Below, piece by piece: positions 55,727 through 63,815 of a stretch of DNA of 64,000 nucleotides. The notes beneath the pieces were generated by a model that was not told where the DNA came from, searched no databases, and worked only from the letters and a program-made list of their open reading frames with translations. Location of the stretch: the NCBI RefSeq assembly GCF_019900845.1, contig NZ_CP074570.1, forward strand, positions 992,001 to 1,056,000, given 5' to 3'. Every line of letters starts with the position of its first letter. Position 1 is the stretch's first letter. The position numbers and the translations under genes were made by a program. Origin of the DNA: Paraneptunicella aestuarii (GTDB taxonomy: Bacteria; Pseudomonadota; Gammaproteobacteria; Enterobacterales; Alteromonadaceae).

Positions 55727-57409
55727 CTAAAACGCCTCAAATTCTATCATATCCAAATACCGTTTCTTTTCTGCCACGGGCAAGCCTGAGCCGTAGTCGT
55801 CAGCTACCGAGACCTTATCCACTGTCCAGCCTCCGAGTATTTCGGCGATCTCTTTGGGTATCTCCTGTGCCTTTGCCCTAAATGCGTCTCTGAATGTGTG
55901 CCGGAAGCTGTGGAAGGTGTAGGGCTGTTGTCCGTTACCATCTGGTTTACGAATGCCTAACGGAACAAGAGTTCTATTGAATTCCTGTGAAATTTTACTC
56001 GACAGGTAGCCGCCCGAGCTTTCGGAACTGAGATTAAATATCAAACCTTTATTGGGGCGTGTCGCTAGCCATTCCTCAAAGCCCAAATCGAGTATTTTTT
56101 GTGGAATGGGTAGGGTACGCCTAGAGGCTTTCGTTTTGGCTCTTTGGCCTTCAAGCGAGGCGATTTTAACGCACAAAATATTGTCTACTTCCTGAAAGTT
56201 GGCTTTCTCTAACTGGCAAATTTCATTCAGCCTTAAACCCATGCCTAAAGCCAATCTTGTACCCCACTTAAAGAAATCATCTTCCTGTCTGTTTCTTAAT
56301 ATCTTTTGTAGTTGCTCAGAGGTAAACGCTAGGCGCTTTTCAGCTCTTTTTACTTCGTCAGAAATTAGCAATTTAGGATCGTAAGGGTTAGACATGATCC
56401 AATCATTACGCACAGCAAAATCAAGCAGTTCTTTAACTTTTTGCATGTAAGCATTCACGGTCTTTGGGGATAGGCTGGGCAAATGATCGAACTTACCTGA
56501 CGGTATGAGTTTAAACACTTCCTCTAGCGGTAAATTGCGGGTTTCTCTTTTCAAATTGACATTAGAAGGAAATCGGATCAACAAGTCTCTAAAGATGCGC
56601 AGTTCCTTGTAACGAATGTCTTTTAGTTTGGTCTCTGCACCTAGCATCGCCACCAGCGCCCTTGCTGCTACCATTGGTTTGTCCATATATTTAGGGTTAC
56701 GGTATTTGGTTTTGTCGTTACGAATATCTTCGAGGTATTCCTCGGCGGCTTGCCCAAGCTCCGGGACTCTTGCATGGCTTATGTCTATTTTGTTGGCGCG
56801 TTTCTGTTCCCATGGCTTTGAATACTCATTGAGAAAACGTGTATAGACTTCAACCATGTTTCTTAACCAGTAAAAGACTAACCGTTGCTCTTTGTCTTTG
56901 GGTAGGTTCTTCGGGACTAGGTGACGTTCCTTAAGTTCGTCTAACTGCCAAGTAAGGTGCTTCAATTCGTTTGGATTGCCGTCAAGAGCATCTGAATATT
57001 GCTCTTTGGCTATGGATAGGTCATCAATCAGGTTTTCCCTTTCGCTTAATACCTTGCCGGAAATGTCTTTTTCTATTTGGTCAAACTGGTAGTTAGCTTC
57101 GTTCATAGCGATAACCTGTAAGTCGGAATCGCTGATTGCTTGAAGGCGTTCACGTTGGCGGCGTATGGCTTGAAACTTGGCGTCTAGCTCAACGCTGTGT
57201 AAACGGGCTTTAGCCTTGGCGGTTTCTCTGTCTTTGGTTCTAAGAGAAAATCCCAATTTCGTTTTACCGAAATCAGCTTGAAGATCGAGAGGGATCCGGC
57301 GCTGATAATAATAGACGCCAGTTTCTTGTCTTACTGTGTGCATTGGATTGCCCTCCCTATCCCTGTTTTCCTTTTCAGGTGAATCATGAGAAGACGATTT
57401 ATCAGACAT
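55727..57409 (-). CDS. int: Tyrosine recombinase (integrase) of the island
   Basis: 560-residue site-specific recombinase. N-terminal part (about 22-80) with TGVYYYQRRIPLDLQADFG, a domain shared by many phage-type integrases of this length, then a helical central region (about 90-310) and the catalytic domain: R393 (GLRLNE), K427 region (KTKASRR), H500-xx-R503 (FHSFRHTF), W528 in the place of the usual second His (LGGWTVD) and nucleophile Y539 (VADDYGSG). A complete active site. Its end of the island lies next to attR. Start at 57409; another Met at 57343 is possible. Confidence 0.9.
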   Translation of the reverse strand: MSDKSSSHDSPEKENRDREGNPMHTVRQETGVYYYQRRIPLDLQADFGKTKLGFSLRTKDRETAKAKARLHSVELDAKFQAIRRQRERLQAISDSDLQVIAMNEANYQFDQIEKDISGKVLSERENLIDDLSIAKEQYSDALDGNPNELKHLTWQLDELKERHLVPKNLPKDKEQRLVFYWLRNMVEVYTRFLNEYSKPWEQKRANKIDISHARVPELGQAAEEYLEDIRNDKTKYRNPKYMDKPMVAARALVAMLGAETKLKDIRYKELRIFRDLLIRFPSNVNLKRETRNLPLEEVFKLIPSGKFDHLPSLSPKTVNAYMQKVKELLDFAVRNDWIMSNPYDPKLLISDEVKRAEKRLAFTSEQLQKILRNRQEDDFFKWGTRLALGMGLRLNEICQLEKANFQEVDNILCVKIASLEGQRAKTKASRRTLPIPQKILDLGFEEWLATRPNKGLIFNLSSESSGGYLSSKISQEFNRTLVPLGIRKPDGNGQQPYTFHSFRHTFRDAFRAKAQEIPKEIAEILGGWTVDKVSVADDYGSGLPVAEKKRYLDMIEFEAF

Positions 57410-57579
57410 TTTAATACTACTTTACAACTAATTATCTTGGGAAATAGTAGCACGACAAAGACACCCAGAGTTAACTTAATGTACTCGACCCATGTACTAG
57501 AGTTGTCCTTTTGCAGCCCTTTATAAACGCTAAACCCAGCGATTATGGTAGGTTCAGCGATATTATAAAGGAGTGACAT
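57331..57579 (-). CDS. Possible small membrane protein overlapping attR and the integrase start
   Basis: 82 codons (MSLLYNIAEPTIIAGFSVYK...) on the minus strand, with GGAG about 7 bases before the ATG at 57579. The first four codons lie in the attR repeat, and the last third overlaps the start of int. It has one hydrophobic segment (about 28-47) and a basic end. It may be a chance frame; supported only by the ribosome-binding site and hydrophobic segment. Confidence 0.3.
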   Translation of the reverse strand: MSLLYNIAEPTIIAGFSVYKGLQKDNSSTWVEYIKLTLGVFVVLLFPKIISCKVVLKCLINRLLMIHLKRKTGIGRAIQCTQ

Positions 57580-57589
57580 TTGTGCTTCT
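57569..57589. mobile_element. Putative right attachment repeat (attR) of the island
   Basis: AGGAGTGACATTTG (57569-57582) is identical to the repeat at 50691; the full 21-base repeat differs at two positions. It lies 48 bases before mazG. Confidence 0.75.
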
Positions 57590-57636
57590 CCTGTGTACAT
57601 TCCATGCATCACCTGAGTAGATAAATTCTGATATCA

Positions 57637-58428
57637 ATGCAATTTCATAATGTATCCCGCTTATTGTGGGTTATGGAACAACTTCGCGATCCTGAAACCG
57701 GATGTCCTTGGGACAAGCAACAATCTTTCGCCACCATCGTCCCTTACACTATTGAAGAAGCCTATGAAGTCGCCGACGCCATTGAATATGGCGATATGAA
57801 CGACATCAAAGATGAATTGGGCGATCTCCTGTTTCAAGTGGTGTTCTATGCCCAATTAGGTAAAGAACAAGATGAATTCGATTTTGAATCTATCGCTGGT
57901 GCTGTGGCTGATAAGTTAATTCGCCGTCACCCCCATGTGTTTGCTGATACCAATGTGAATTCGACCGACGAGGTAAAGCAAAACTGGGAAGCAATTAAAC
58001 AGCAAGAGCGCGAAGATAAAGGACTTACCGACGATGCCAGTGTGTTGGCTAATATTCCCAAGGGAATGGCTCCATTGGTGCGAGCCCTTAAAATTCAGAA
58101 GCGGTGTGCTAAAGTTGGATTTGATTGGAAAGAATTATCTCCTGTTGTAGATAAAATCAAAGAAGAAGTTGAAGAAGTGCTTGAAGAAGCCAATCGTAAC
58201 CCACAAGATCACGAAGCGCTCACCTCAGAAGTCGGTGATTTGATGTTTGCTGTGGTGAATCTGGCCAGGCATCTCAATGTTGATCCGGAGGCAGCACTGC
58301 GAGCTACGAATAATAAATTTGAAAAGCGATTTCGGGCAATTGAGACAAGCTTAAAGGAACATGGCAAATCCGTTCAGGACGCCACGTTAGAAGAAATGGA
58401 AGCCATTTGGCAACAAGTGAAACGCTAA
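57637..58428 (+). CDS. mazG: MazG, nucleoside triphosphate pyrophosphohydrolase
   Basis: Hydrolyses (d)NTPs to NMPs and lowers ppGpp levels in E. coli. 263 residues with two MazG domains: GCPWDKQQSFATIVPYTIEEAYEVADAI with DELGDLLFQVVFYAQL (EExxE/ExxD metal set), then the second domain with KIKEEVEEVLEE and EVGDLMFAVVNLARHL. In relatives the gene follows relA directly; here the island separates them. Confidence 0.96.
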   Translation: MQFHNVSRLLWVMEQLRDPETGCPWDKQQSFATIVPYTIEEAYEVADAIEYGDMNDIKDELGDLLFQVVFYAQLGKEQDEFDFESIAGAVADKLIRRHPHVFADTNVNSTDEVKQNWEAIKQQEREDKGLTDDASVLANIPKGMAPLVRALKIQKRCAKVGFDWKELSPVVDKIKEEVEEVLEEANRNPQDHEALTSEVGDLMFAVVNLARHLNVDPEAALRATNNKFEKRFRAIETSLKEHGKSVQDATLEEMEAIWQQVKR

Positions 58429-58460
58429 AACATTAGCGCCAGACAGAGTGAGGTCAGTCC

Positions 58461-59156
58461 ATGAAACTGATTGGTTTATTGGGTGGCATGAGCTGGGAAA
58501 GCAGCGCCGTCTACTACCAGGCTATTAATGAAGGAATAAAACAACGATTAGGTGGACTGCACTCTGCCGAATTATTGATGTACAGCATCGACTTTGCCCG
58601 TTTGGAGAAGATGCAAAGAGAAGGTGACTGGCAAACGGCTGCACAATTGCTCATCGAAAAAGCGAAGCGCATTGAAGGCGCTGGAGCCCAGTGCTTGTTA
58701 ATCTGTACCAATACCATGCATATCGTGGCAGAGCAGGTGGCTAACGCGATATCCATTCCTCTGATACATATTGCTGATGCGGTTGGTGAAAAGCTGGTCA
58801 AGGCCAATGTCGATAAGGTTGCGTTGTTGGGAACCTCATTCACTATGACCGAAGCCTTTTACCGTGTGCGATTGCAGGAAAATTTTGGTTTGAATGTGAT
58901 CACGCCCAAAGCTGATGACCGTAAATTGATCCACGATGTGATCTATAACGAGTTATGCCTTGGGAAAATCCAGCCTGAATCTAAACAGGCTTACCTCGAT
59001 ATTATTGCCAAATTAAAAGAGCAGGGAGCGGAAGCTGTCATTCTTGGCTGCACAGAAATCGGCTTATTAATACAGCAAGATGATTGCCCTTTACCGCTTT
59101 ACGACACCGTAATGATTCACGCTAAAAAAGCCGTGGAATTCGCATTGCAGGAATAA
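58461..59156 (+). CDS. Aspartate/glutamate racemase family protein
   Basis: PLP-independent amino-acid racemase of the Asp/Glu racemase superfamily, 231 residues. LLGGMSWESSAVYYQAINEG at the start, catalytic Cys pair in LLICTNTMH and LGCTEIGLL. This is the YgeA/RacX-like branch; substrate (broad-specificity, e.g. Hom, Lys, Asp) is not predictable. 32 bases after mazG. Confidence 0.9.
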   Translation: MKLIGLLGGMSWESSAVYYQAINEGIKQRLGGLHSAELLMYSIDFARLEKMQREGDWQTAAQLLIEKAKRIEGAGAQCLLICTNTMHIVAEQVANAISIPLIHIADAVGEKLVKANVDKVALLGTSFTMTEAFYRVRLQENFGLNVITPKADDRKLIHDVIYNELCLGKIQPESKQAYLDIIAKLKEQGAEAVILGCTEIGLLIQQDDCPLPLYDTVMIHAKKAVEFALQE

Positions 59157-59158
59157 TC

Positions 59159-59187
59159 TCTGGATGCCACATCAAGTGTGGCATGAC
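59159..59187. repeat. 29-bp direct repeat (copy 1) with palindromic core
   Basis: Identical over 29 bases to 62104-62132. It contains TGCCACA (59165-59171) pairing with TGTGGCA (59177-59183), so it is itself a small hairpin. Located just after the racemase gene. Confidence 0.8.
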
Positions 59188-59227
59188 GGTAAAACGAGAT
59201 TTGCTTTCGTTATTTTTGGCCTTGTCA

Positions 59228-59247
59228 TAGCGGCCTGCGAGCCGCTA
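59228..59247. repeat. REP-like hairpin
   Basis: TAGCGGC pairs with GCCGCTA around 6 bases. Flanking words GTCATAGCGG and CTATCCAGC resemble the REP-like family at 3.2 and 62 kb. The surrounding 59188-59408 holds no gene. Confidence 0.55.
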
Positions 59248-59408
59248 TCCAGCAAAACCACAACCATTTTGATTCAAAACCCACCATAGATAAAAAAATT
59301 CTGTATAGAACGTCAGTAAAATACTTCTTATGCAAGCGGGATTACTAAGCGCAAAAGCGCAGAGATGGTATATACCCCTATATTTTAGTCTTTGGAAAAA
59401 TAGATGAG

Positions 59409-59630
59409 ATGAAAATATGGATGAGAAATAGCGCGATAAAATTCACTATTTTCTACATTTGTGTGCTGGTATTGATGCTCTCTTTTATTAATTCCTTCAT
59501 GGATGATGATGCGGAACGTTCGATGAATGCTGCCAAACAAGATTGCGTTGAAAGCGATGTAAAGGAAGAGGTTGAGTCTGGGCATTCTGAACAGAAAGAA
59601 AAACGTTTCTGCAATAATCTGATTCGCTGA
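59409..59630 (+). CDS. Small membrane-anchored protein of unknown function
   Basis: 73 residues: N-terminal hydrophobic segment (about 10-30), then an acidic and finally basic tail with two Cys (QDCVESD, FCNNLIR). No recognised family. A strong terminator closes the transcript 30 bases later. ATG 59409 lies near a second in-frame ATG at 59421. Confidence 0.5.
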   Translation: MKIWMRNSAIKFTIFYICVLVLMLSFINSFMDDDAERSMNAAKQDCVESDVKEEVESGHSEQKEKRFCNNLIR

Positions 59631-59660
59631 GTTCGTCGAAGGGCTTTTGTACTTTGATGG

Positions 59661-59692
59661 CGCTCTCCCAATTAAATGGGAGAGCGTTTTTG
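59661..59692 (+). terminator. Rho-independent terminator
   Basis: CGCTCTCCCA (59661-59670) pairs with TGGGAGAGCG (59677-59686), a perfect 10-bp stem, followed by TTTTT. Lies between the small membrane protein and the convergent serine hydrolase stop. Confidence 0.9.
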
Positions 59693-59712
59693 ATTGGAGT
59701 CTGTATCAGGGG

Positions 59713-61917
59713 TTACTGACAGAAGTTATAAATTTTGTTCAGTTCCACCACAGAATCTGAGAAAGAGTATTCAGAGTTGTCGCTAAAGTAGTAGTAGTTA
59801 ATTCCACCCGGCAACATCACCACACCAATACCACCGTAACCTGACATATAAGGGATCCAGGTGTCGTTAGTACAACCCAGTTTGGATTTGGCATTCCACG
59901 CCCAGAAGCTGTGTTGATACTTGGCAGTAGCACTGCCTGCTTCCAAACCGCGATTCGCTGTTTGCTGCAAGCCTTCAGCCAGCATAGTGGCATCTAACAT
60001 TTGCACACTGTTGATTTGCCCTGCATCGTTATTCAGGAATTCAGCCAGTTTGATGACGTCATCAGTGTGATAGGTCAAACCGTAGCCAGAATAAGCCTGT
60101 GCCGTGGTATCAAAGGTTCTCAATGTAGTGTAAGTGGTTGGGCTTAGATTCAACGGTTTCCACAATTCTTCCACCAGCATATCTGTGTAGAAATCCTTTG
60201 TACTACCTTCCTGATTACGGAAGTAAGTATCGATTGCTGTACCCAGAATGTAGGTGTCAGTGGTGTGATATACCCAGCTTGTTCCTGGTGTAACTTTACG
60301 TGTGTAGCCACATGAGAAGTTAGCTTTGCCTGTGTGAGTGTAGGTCAGGAAGAAATTATTCAACATGGCGGTAGAACCTTCATCCACTTCATAGCCTGCT
60401 GAGTCATAGTTACCTGTTGCCATATCCAATGCATTGAGCAGGGTAACGTCTTGCCATTGGCTACCAGAACATTGGCTAACCCAGTTGGAGACAGTCATGG
60501 TTTTTTGCGTTCCGGCATATTTCTGTTCCAGACGCATCAAACCAATGCCGCCCACAACAGATTTGGCCGTGGAGTAAGAAGGCAAGGCTAACACTTCACA
60601 GTATGGGTGAGTGCCGTAACGAGTATCACAGCCACCGACATAGTGAACGTTATTGATGGCGACACCAAAAGCACTACGATGCGCTGAGGTTTGCTCACTG
60701 CCGATGTTAGCAATAGTTACGCCAGCTGATGGATAGTCGGTAGCCAAAGCCGAGATGGGCTTGGTTGGCATACGTGCTGCCACTTCGGCTTCATAAGCGT
60801 CAGTAAGGGCTTGTTGACCACTAATTGCATAAGGCGTGTAAGTGGCAGACATTTGTCCCCACATATTGTATTTAAAGTAAGCGCAGGTCTCACTGGCGAT
60901 CTGATAAGACACCTTCGACATAGAACCATCGTCTTTAAATAGGAAGGTCATTACCCCGTTGTGAGTACAGTTCGCGCCATTTTCTTGCAGTGCGAAAGGC
61001 AGTGCCACACGGGAATAGCCATTGTCGTTGTTCTCTTTCCACACACGACCAGGCTCAAGAATGTAAGACCATGACGGGTGAGACGTTGAGATCAATCCGC
61101 GTTGCACCGGAATAATGTGAGTTCCGTGCTGGACGTATTCAAAAGAAAATTCAGGCAGATGCCCTGGGTCAGTATAGGACGAAGCCATATTCGTGCCTTG
61201 TTCCTGAAAACTGCCTGTGGAGCTTTCATTGACAAACTCCAGCAAACCACTAAAGGTATTGTCCGGGTTTGCCGCATTTGCGGGAACCGCAAAGGCGCTG
61301 TAGTTGGTCAGGCTATAAGTGCTGCCCATCAGGTTACTATAGGTGATGGAAGAGCGCGTTACTGCGCCTGTACCCGATAGTGAATCATAAACCGTTGGTG
61401 AGCCACCACCACCGCCGCCACTGATCACATCGCCTGTAACAGTGATGTTATCGGCCCAACAGTAATCGCTGGTCAGGTTTCCAGCTGAACGTAGGCGGAG
61501 AAGCAGATTGCTGCTGTCATCGTAAGATGCAGAGGAAGATGAACCAGTGTAAAGCGTTACCGCATCATCTTGTCCATCGACAACTTGCACAACCGTAGTC
61601 CAGTTGGAACCACCATCACTGGACACTTCGCCATAGCAGGCATCAGTAGTTTCCAGAGAGCTGGCTGCCAATTGCATGCTAACCGTCACATTCTCGTAAC
61701 CTGTGGTTGCGATACTTTGCTGAGCTTGACGTTGTTTAGTGAGTCGAAGGGAATAGTTTCCGGAGTACACGGTTACTTGATCGCCACCGCTTCCAGACAT
61801 GGCCCAGCCGTTGCTGTTACCATCTTGAAAATCTTCAGTGAACAGATTAACTGCCTGGGCATGGGTAGTTAATGCAAGTGTTGCTATGAGGCCGTATTTT
61901 ATACTGCTTGGTTTCAT
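59713..61917 (-). CDS. Secreted SxxK serine hydrolase (class C beta-lactamase-like fold) with N-terminal beta domain
   Basis: 734 residues. Signal peptide about 1-22 (THAQA). N-terminal region (about 25-170) beta-rich and Ser/Thr/Asn-rich like a carbohydrate-binding or jelly-roll module, then a GGGGGG linker (about 173-178), then the penicillin-binding/beta-lactamase-like hydrolase with S449-TA-K452 (PSYSTAKSVVGG); a candidate second motif is the Tyr in YHTTDTY. The long form with a Gly linker is unlike simple class C enzymes, so an esterase or D-aminopeptidase role is as likely as beta-lactamase. Flanked by a 29-bp direct repeat. Confidence 0.75.
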   Translation of the reverse strand: MKPSSIKYGLIATLALTTHAQAVNLFTEDFQDGNSNGWAMSGSGGDQVTVYSGNYSLRLTKQRQAQQSIATTGYENVTVSMQLAASSLETTDACYGEVSSDGGSNWTTVVQVVDGQDDAVTLYTGSSSSASYDDSSNLLLRLRSAGNLTSDYCWADNITVTGDVISGGGGGGSPTVYDSLSGTGAVTRSSITYSNLMGSTYSLTNYSAFAVPANAANPDNTFSGLLEFVNESSTGSFQEQGTNMASSYTDPGHLPEFSFEYVQHGTHIIPVQRGLISTSHPSWSYILEPGRVWKENNDNGYSRVALPFALQENGANCTHNGVMTFLFKDDGSMSKVSYQIASETCAYFKYNMWGQMSATYTPYAISGQQALTDAYEAEVAARMPTKPISALATDYPSAGVTIANIGSEQTSAHRSAFGVAINNVHYVGGCDTRYGTHPYCEVLALPSYSTAKSVVGGIGLMRLEQKYAGTQKTMTVSNWVSQCSGSQWQDVTLLNALDMATGNYDSAGYEVDEGSTAMLNNFFLTYTHTGKANFSCGYTRKVTPGTSWVYHTTDTYILGTAIDTYFRNQEGSTKDFYTDMLVEELWKPLNLSPTTYTTLRTFDTTAQAYSGYGLTYHTDDVIKLAEFLNNDAGQINSVQMLDATMLAEGLQQTANRGLEAGSATAKYQHSFWAWNAKSKLGCTNDTWIPYMSGYGGIGVVMLPGGINYYYFSDNSEYSFSDSVVELNKIYNFCQ

Positions 61918-62103
61918 CTTATACCTCTTGATGTTTTTTTGACCTTTAGTGCATCACTGTTGCTTATTCAAGCGCTATTGTTAAGTACCAAACGCTTGTT
62001 TTAAATGGATCCAGAGAACTCTTCTTACCTCACTCTTGCCTTACTCTTACCTCAGTTGGCGCTTTTCTTGATGAGCCTGTTATTCAACGTGACAGGAAGA
62101 CTT

Positions 62104-62132
62104 TCTGGATGCCACATCAAGTGTGGCATGAC
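62104..62132. repeat. 29-bp direct repeat (copy 2)
   Basis: Identical to 59159-59187. It begins the repeat region that leads into the 182-bp tandem array. Confidence 0.8.
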
Positions 62133-62226
62133 AGCGGAAAGCTAAATCAGAAGAATGTTGGATATCTCCACTACCGTTATGCCGGAAGCGCAAAATCAAA
62201 AAAATGGCAAATACACCCACTGCCGT

Positions 62227-62880
62227 CATACCGGAAGCGCGCAGCGCTGTCCGGTATCCATCTGGAAACCATCAACGCAACTAAAATAAAACAGTTTGTG
62301 CAATACACTGGATGGCGTATCAAGTGCGCCATGGCAGCGGAAAGGCTAAATCAACAAGATGGCAGATACTGCCATTGTCGTCATGCTGTGAGTGTACAAC
62401 TAACATTGTTATGCCGGAAGCGCGTAGCGCTATCCGGTATCCATCTGACAGTCATCAACTGAACTAAATAAAACAGTTTGTGCAATACACTGGATGGCGT
62501 ATCAGGTGTGTCATGGCAGCGGAAAGGCTAAATCAACAAGATGGCAGATACTGCCACTGTCGTCATGCTGTGAGTGTACAACTCACATTGTCATGCCGGA
62601 AGCGCGTAACGCTATCCGGTATCCATCTGGCAGTCATCAACTGAACTAAATAAAACAGTTTGTGCAATACACTGGATGGCGTATCAAGTGCGTCATGGCA
62701 GCGGAAAGGCTAAATCAACAAGATGGCAGATACCGCCATTGTCGTCATGCTGTGAGTGTACAACTCACATTGTCATGCCGGAAGCGCGCAGCGCTGTCCG
62801 GTATCCATCCGGCAGTCATCAACTGAACTAAATAAAACAGTTTGTGCAATACACTGGATGGCGTATCAGGTGTGTCATGG
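62227..62880. repeat. Tandem array of about 182-bp units containing REP-like palindromes
   Basis: Landmark AAACAGTTTGTG recurs at 62288, 62471, 62652 and 62835, i.e. periods of 183, 181 and 183. Each unit contains the REP-like palindrome (ATGCCGGAAGCGCG...CGCTATCCGGTAT, at about 62227, 62411, 62592 and 62775) and a hairpin-like GGATGGCGTATCAAGTG... segment related to the 29-bp repeat. Three full units and a partial one. A degenerate head lies at 62106-62226. Frames inside the array are artefacts of the repeats. Confidence 0.85.
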
Positions 62881-63261
62881 GGAGAAACGCGGAGTGATGG
62901 AGGTAGTGTTGGCACTCTGCGCTTCGATGCTACCGAGAGGCACTCGCTTGAGGTTCGTTATTGAACTTCAAGTGGAAATTCTTTCTTTCACACAGCAAAA
63001 GGCTTGTTTGTAACAGTGCGATGTTTCTATATGGTTGATAGTTGGAAGTAAATATATTAACCATTATATTTTAAGGGATCTTTGCAAATTGCAGTTCTCG
63101 CTTTCCTTAAAGTATCATCTTATAATAAGGTTGAAAAAAATGGCTAAAGTGATTGGGGCTGTAGGGTAAACTTGCGAAGTTACGAGCACGATATATTGCC
63201 AGAAACGGTATTACCGAGAATTCGCAGTAATATCCTGTTATGCAATCTAAATGGATAAAGT

Positions 63262-63690
63262 ATGGATGTTAAATTTGTTGTTGCATTAATTGGTTTAACT
63301 GGAGTACTGATTAGTGCTCTTGTTCAATTTTACCTAGGTCGTCGCGCTGATTTGAGTAAGAAAAATATTGAAGTTCGCACTGAAGCATATCTTGATTTAA
63401 TGAACTCAATATCAGAAATAGCCAGCTCAAGTAAGTACAATGAAGCGAGAAGTCTTGAACAATTACAAAAACTAAATCAAGCAAAAACAAGAGTAATTCT
63501 AATTGGAAGCAATGAAGTTGTAGAGACAATAAATAATTTTTGGTCAGAATTTGGTTCATTAAATAGTGCAGAGGCTTTTTCTTCATTTAGCCTAATTGTT
63601 TCAGCAATGCGTAAAGATTTGTCAGGTGAAAACTCTTTATCACTTAAGCTTATTTCAGAGGCACTGTTTGGAAAACAAACTAAGGCATAA
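63262..63690 (+). CDS. Small membrane-anchored protein, apparent gene-cassette ORF
   Basis: 142 residues: an N-terminal membrane segment (about 5-25: VALIGLTGVLISALVQFYLG) followed by a helical, charged cytosolic part (KNIEVRTEAYLDLMNSISE...). No family recognised. The stop TAA at 63688-63690 lies within GCATAACAA, the left end of an attC-like element, as often seen for integron gene cassettes. Short sequence before the ATG fits cassette genes. Composition is AT-richer than the neighbouring core genes. Confidence 0.65.
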   Translation: MDVKFVVALIGLTGVLISALVQFYLGRRADLSKKNIEVRTEAYLDLMNSISEIASSSKYNEARSLEQLQKLNQAKTRVILIGSNEVVETINNFWSEFGSLNSAEAFSSFSLIVSAMRKDLSGENSLSLKLISEALFGKQTKA

Positions 63691-63815
63691 CAAAAAATTC
63701 CAGTCGACCGTTGGCAACGCAGTTTGCTTTCAAAGGTCGTTTATTATCATTGTTCAGTGTGTTTGCAAAATTCGTCGTATATCTGCCAACGGCCACTGAA
63801 TTTAGCGTTGGTATG
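63685..63815. repeat. attC-like element (paired 31-nt arms)
   Basis: Left arm 63685-63715 begins GCATAACAA and ends CCGTTGGC; right arm 63785-63815 is GCCAACGG...GCGTTGGTATG. The right arm's complement aligns with the left arm over its length with a few gaps and mismatches, including CATA[A/C]CAA, AAATTC and AGT[..]CCGTTGGC. Central spacer about 69 bases. This is the layout of integron attC sites (R'' AAC box and R' GTT box, long imperfect dyad). No integrase gene in the window. Confidence 0.6.

Larger units (their letters stand above)
50691..57589. mobile_element. 6.9-kb integrative island between relA and mazG
   Basis: Bounded by the direct repeat described at both ends. It carries a tyrosine recombinase (next to the mazG side), a ParB-domain protein, a 12-bp tandem repeat array, an inverted repeat region, and several small genes of unknown function including a secreted Gly-repeat protein with a membrane protein partner. 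Flanking genes relA and mazG are core genes usually close together in gammaproteobacteria. Intergenic rather than tRNA integration. No phage structural, conjugation or clear replication-initiator gene is seen, so it is a small integrative element or satellite-like unit by inference. Confidence 0.8.
61918..63261. other. Gene-free region holding the repeat array
   Basis: Between the serine hydrolase start and the next gene. It contains the 29-bp repeat, the tandem array and REP-like palindromes; 62881-63261 has no repeat and no gene, but GTTATGC at 63235-63241 could be the boundary of a gene cassette (see findings). Confidence 0.6.

Noticed and set aside
50660..57636. Island considered as a prophage
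   Set aside because: No capsid, tail, terminase, lysis or replication genes are seen in 6.9 kb; only integrase, a ParB-domain protein and small cargo.
62227..62880. Repeat array considered as a CRISPR
   Set aside because: The period is about 182 bp and whole units are conserved, with no variable spacers.
62109..63013. Reading frames of 85 and 117 codons in the 62-63 kb repeats
   Set aside because: The predicted proteins are translations of the REP-like repeats (HCHAGSAQRC... patterns) and have no independent support.
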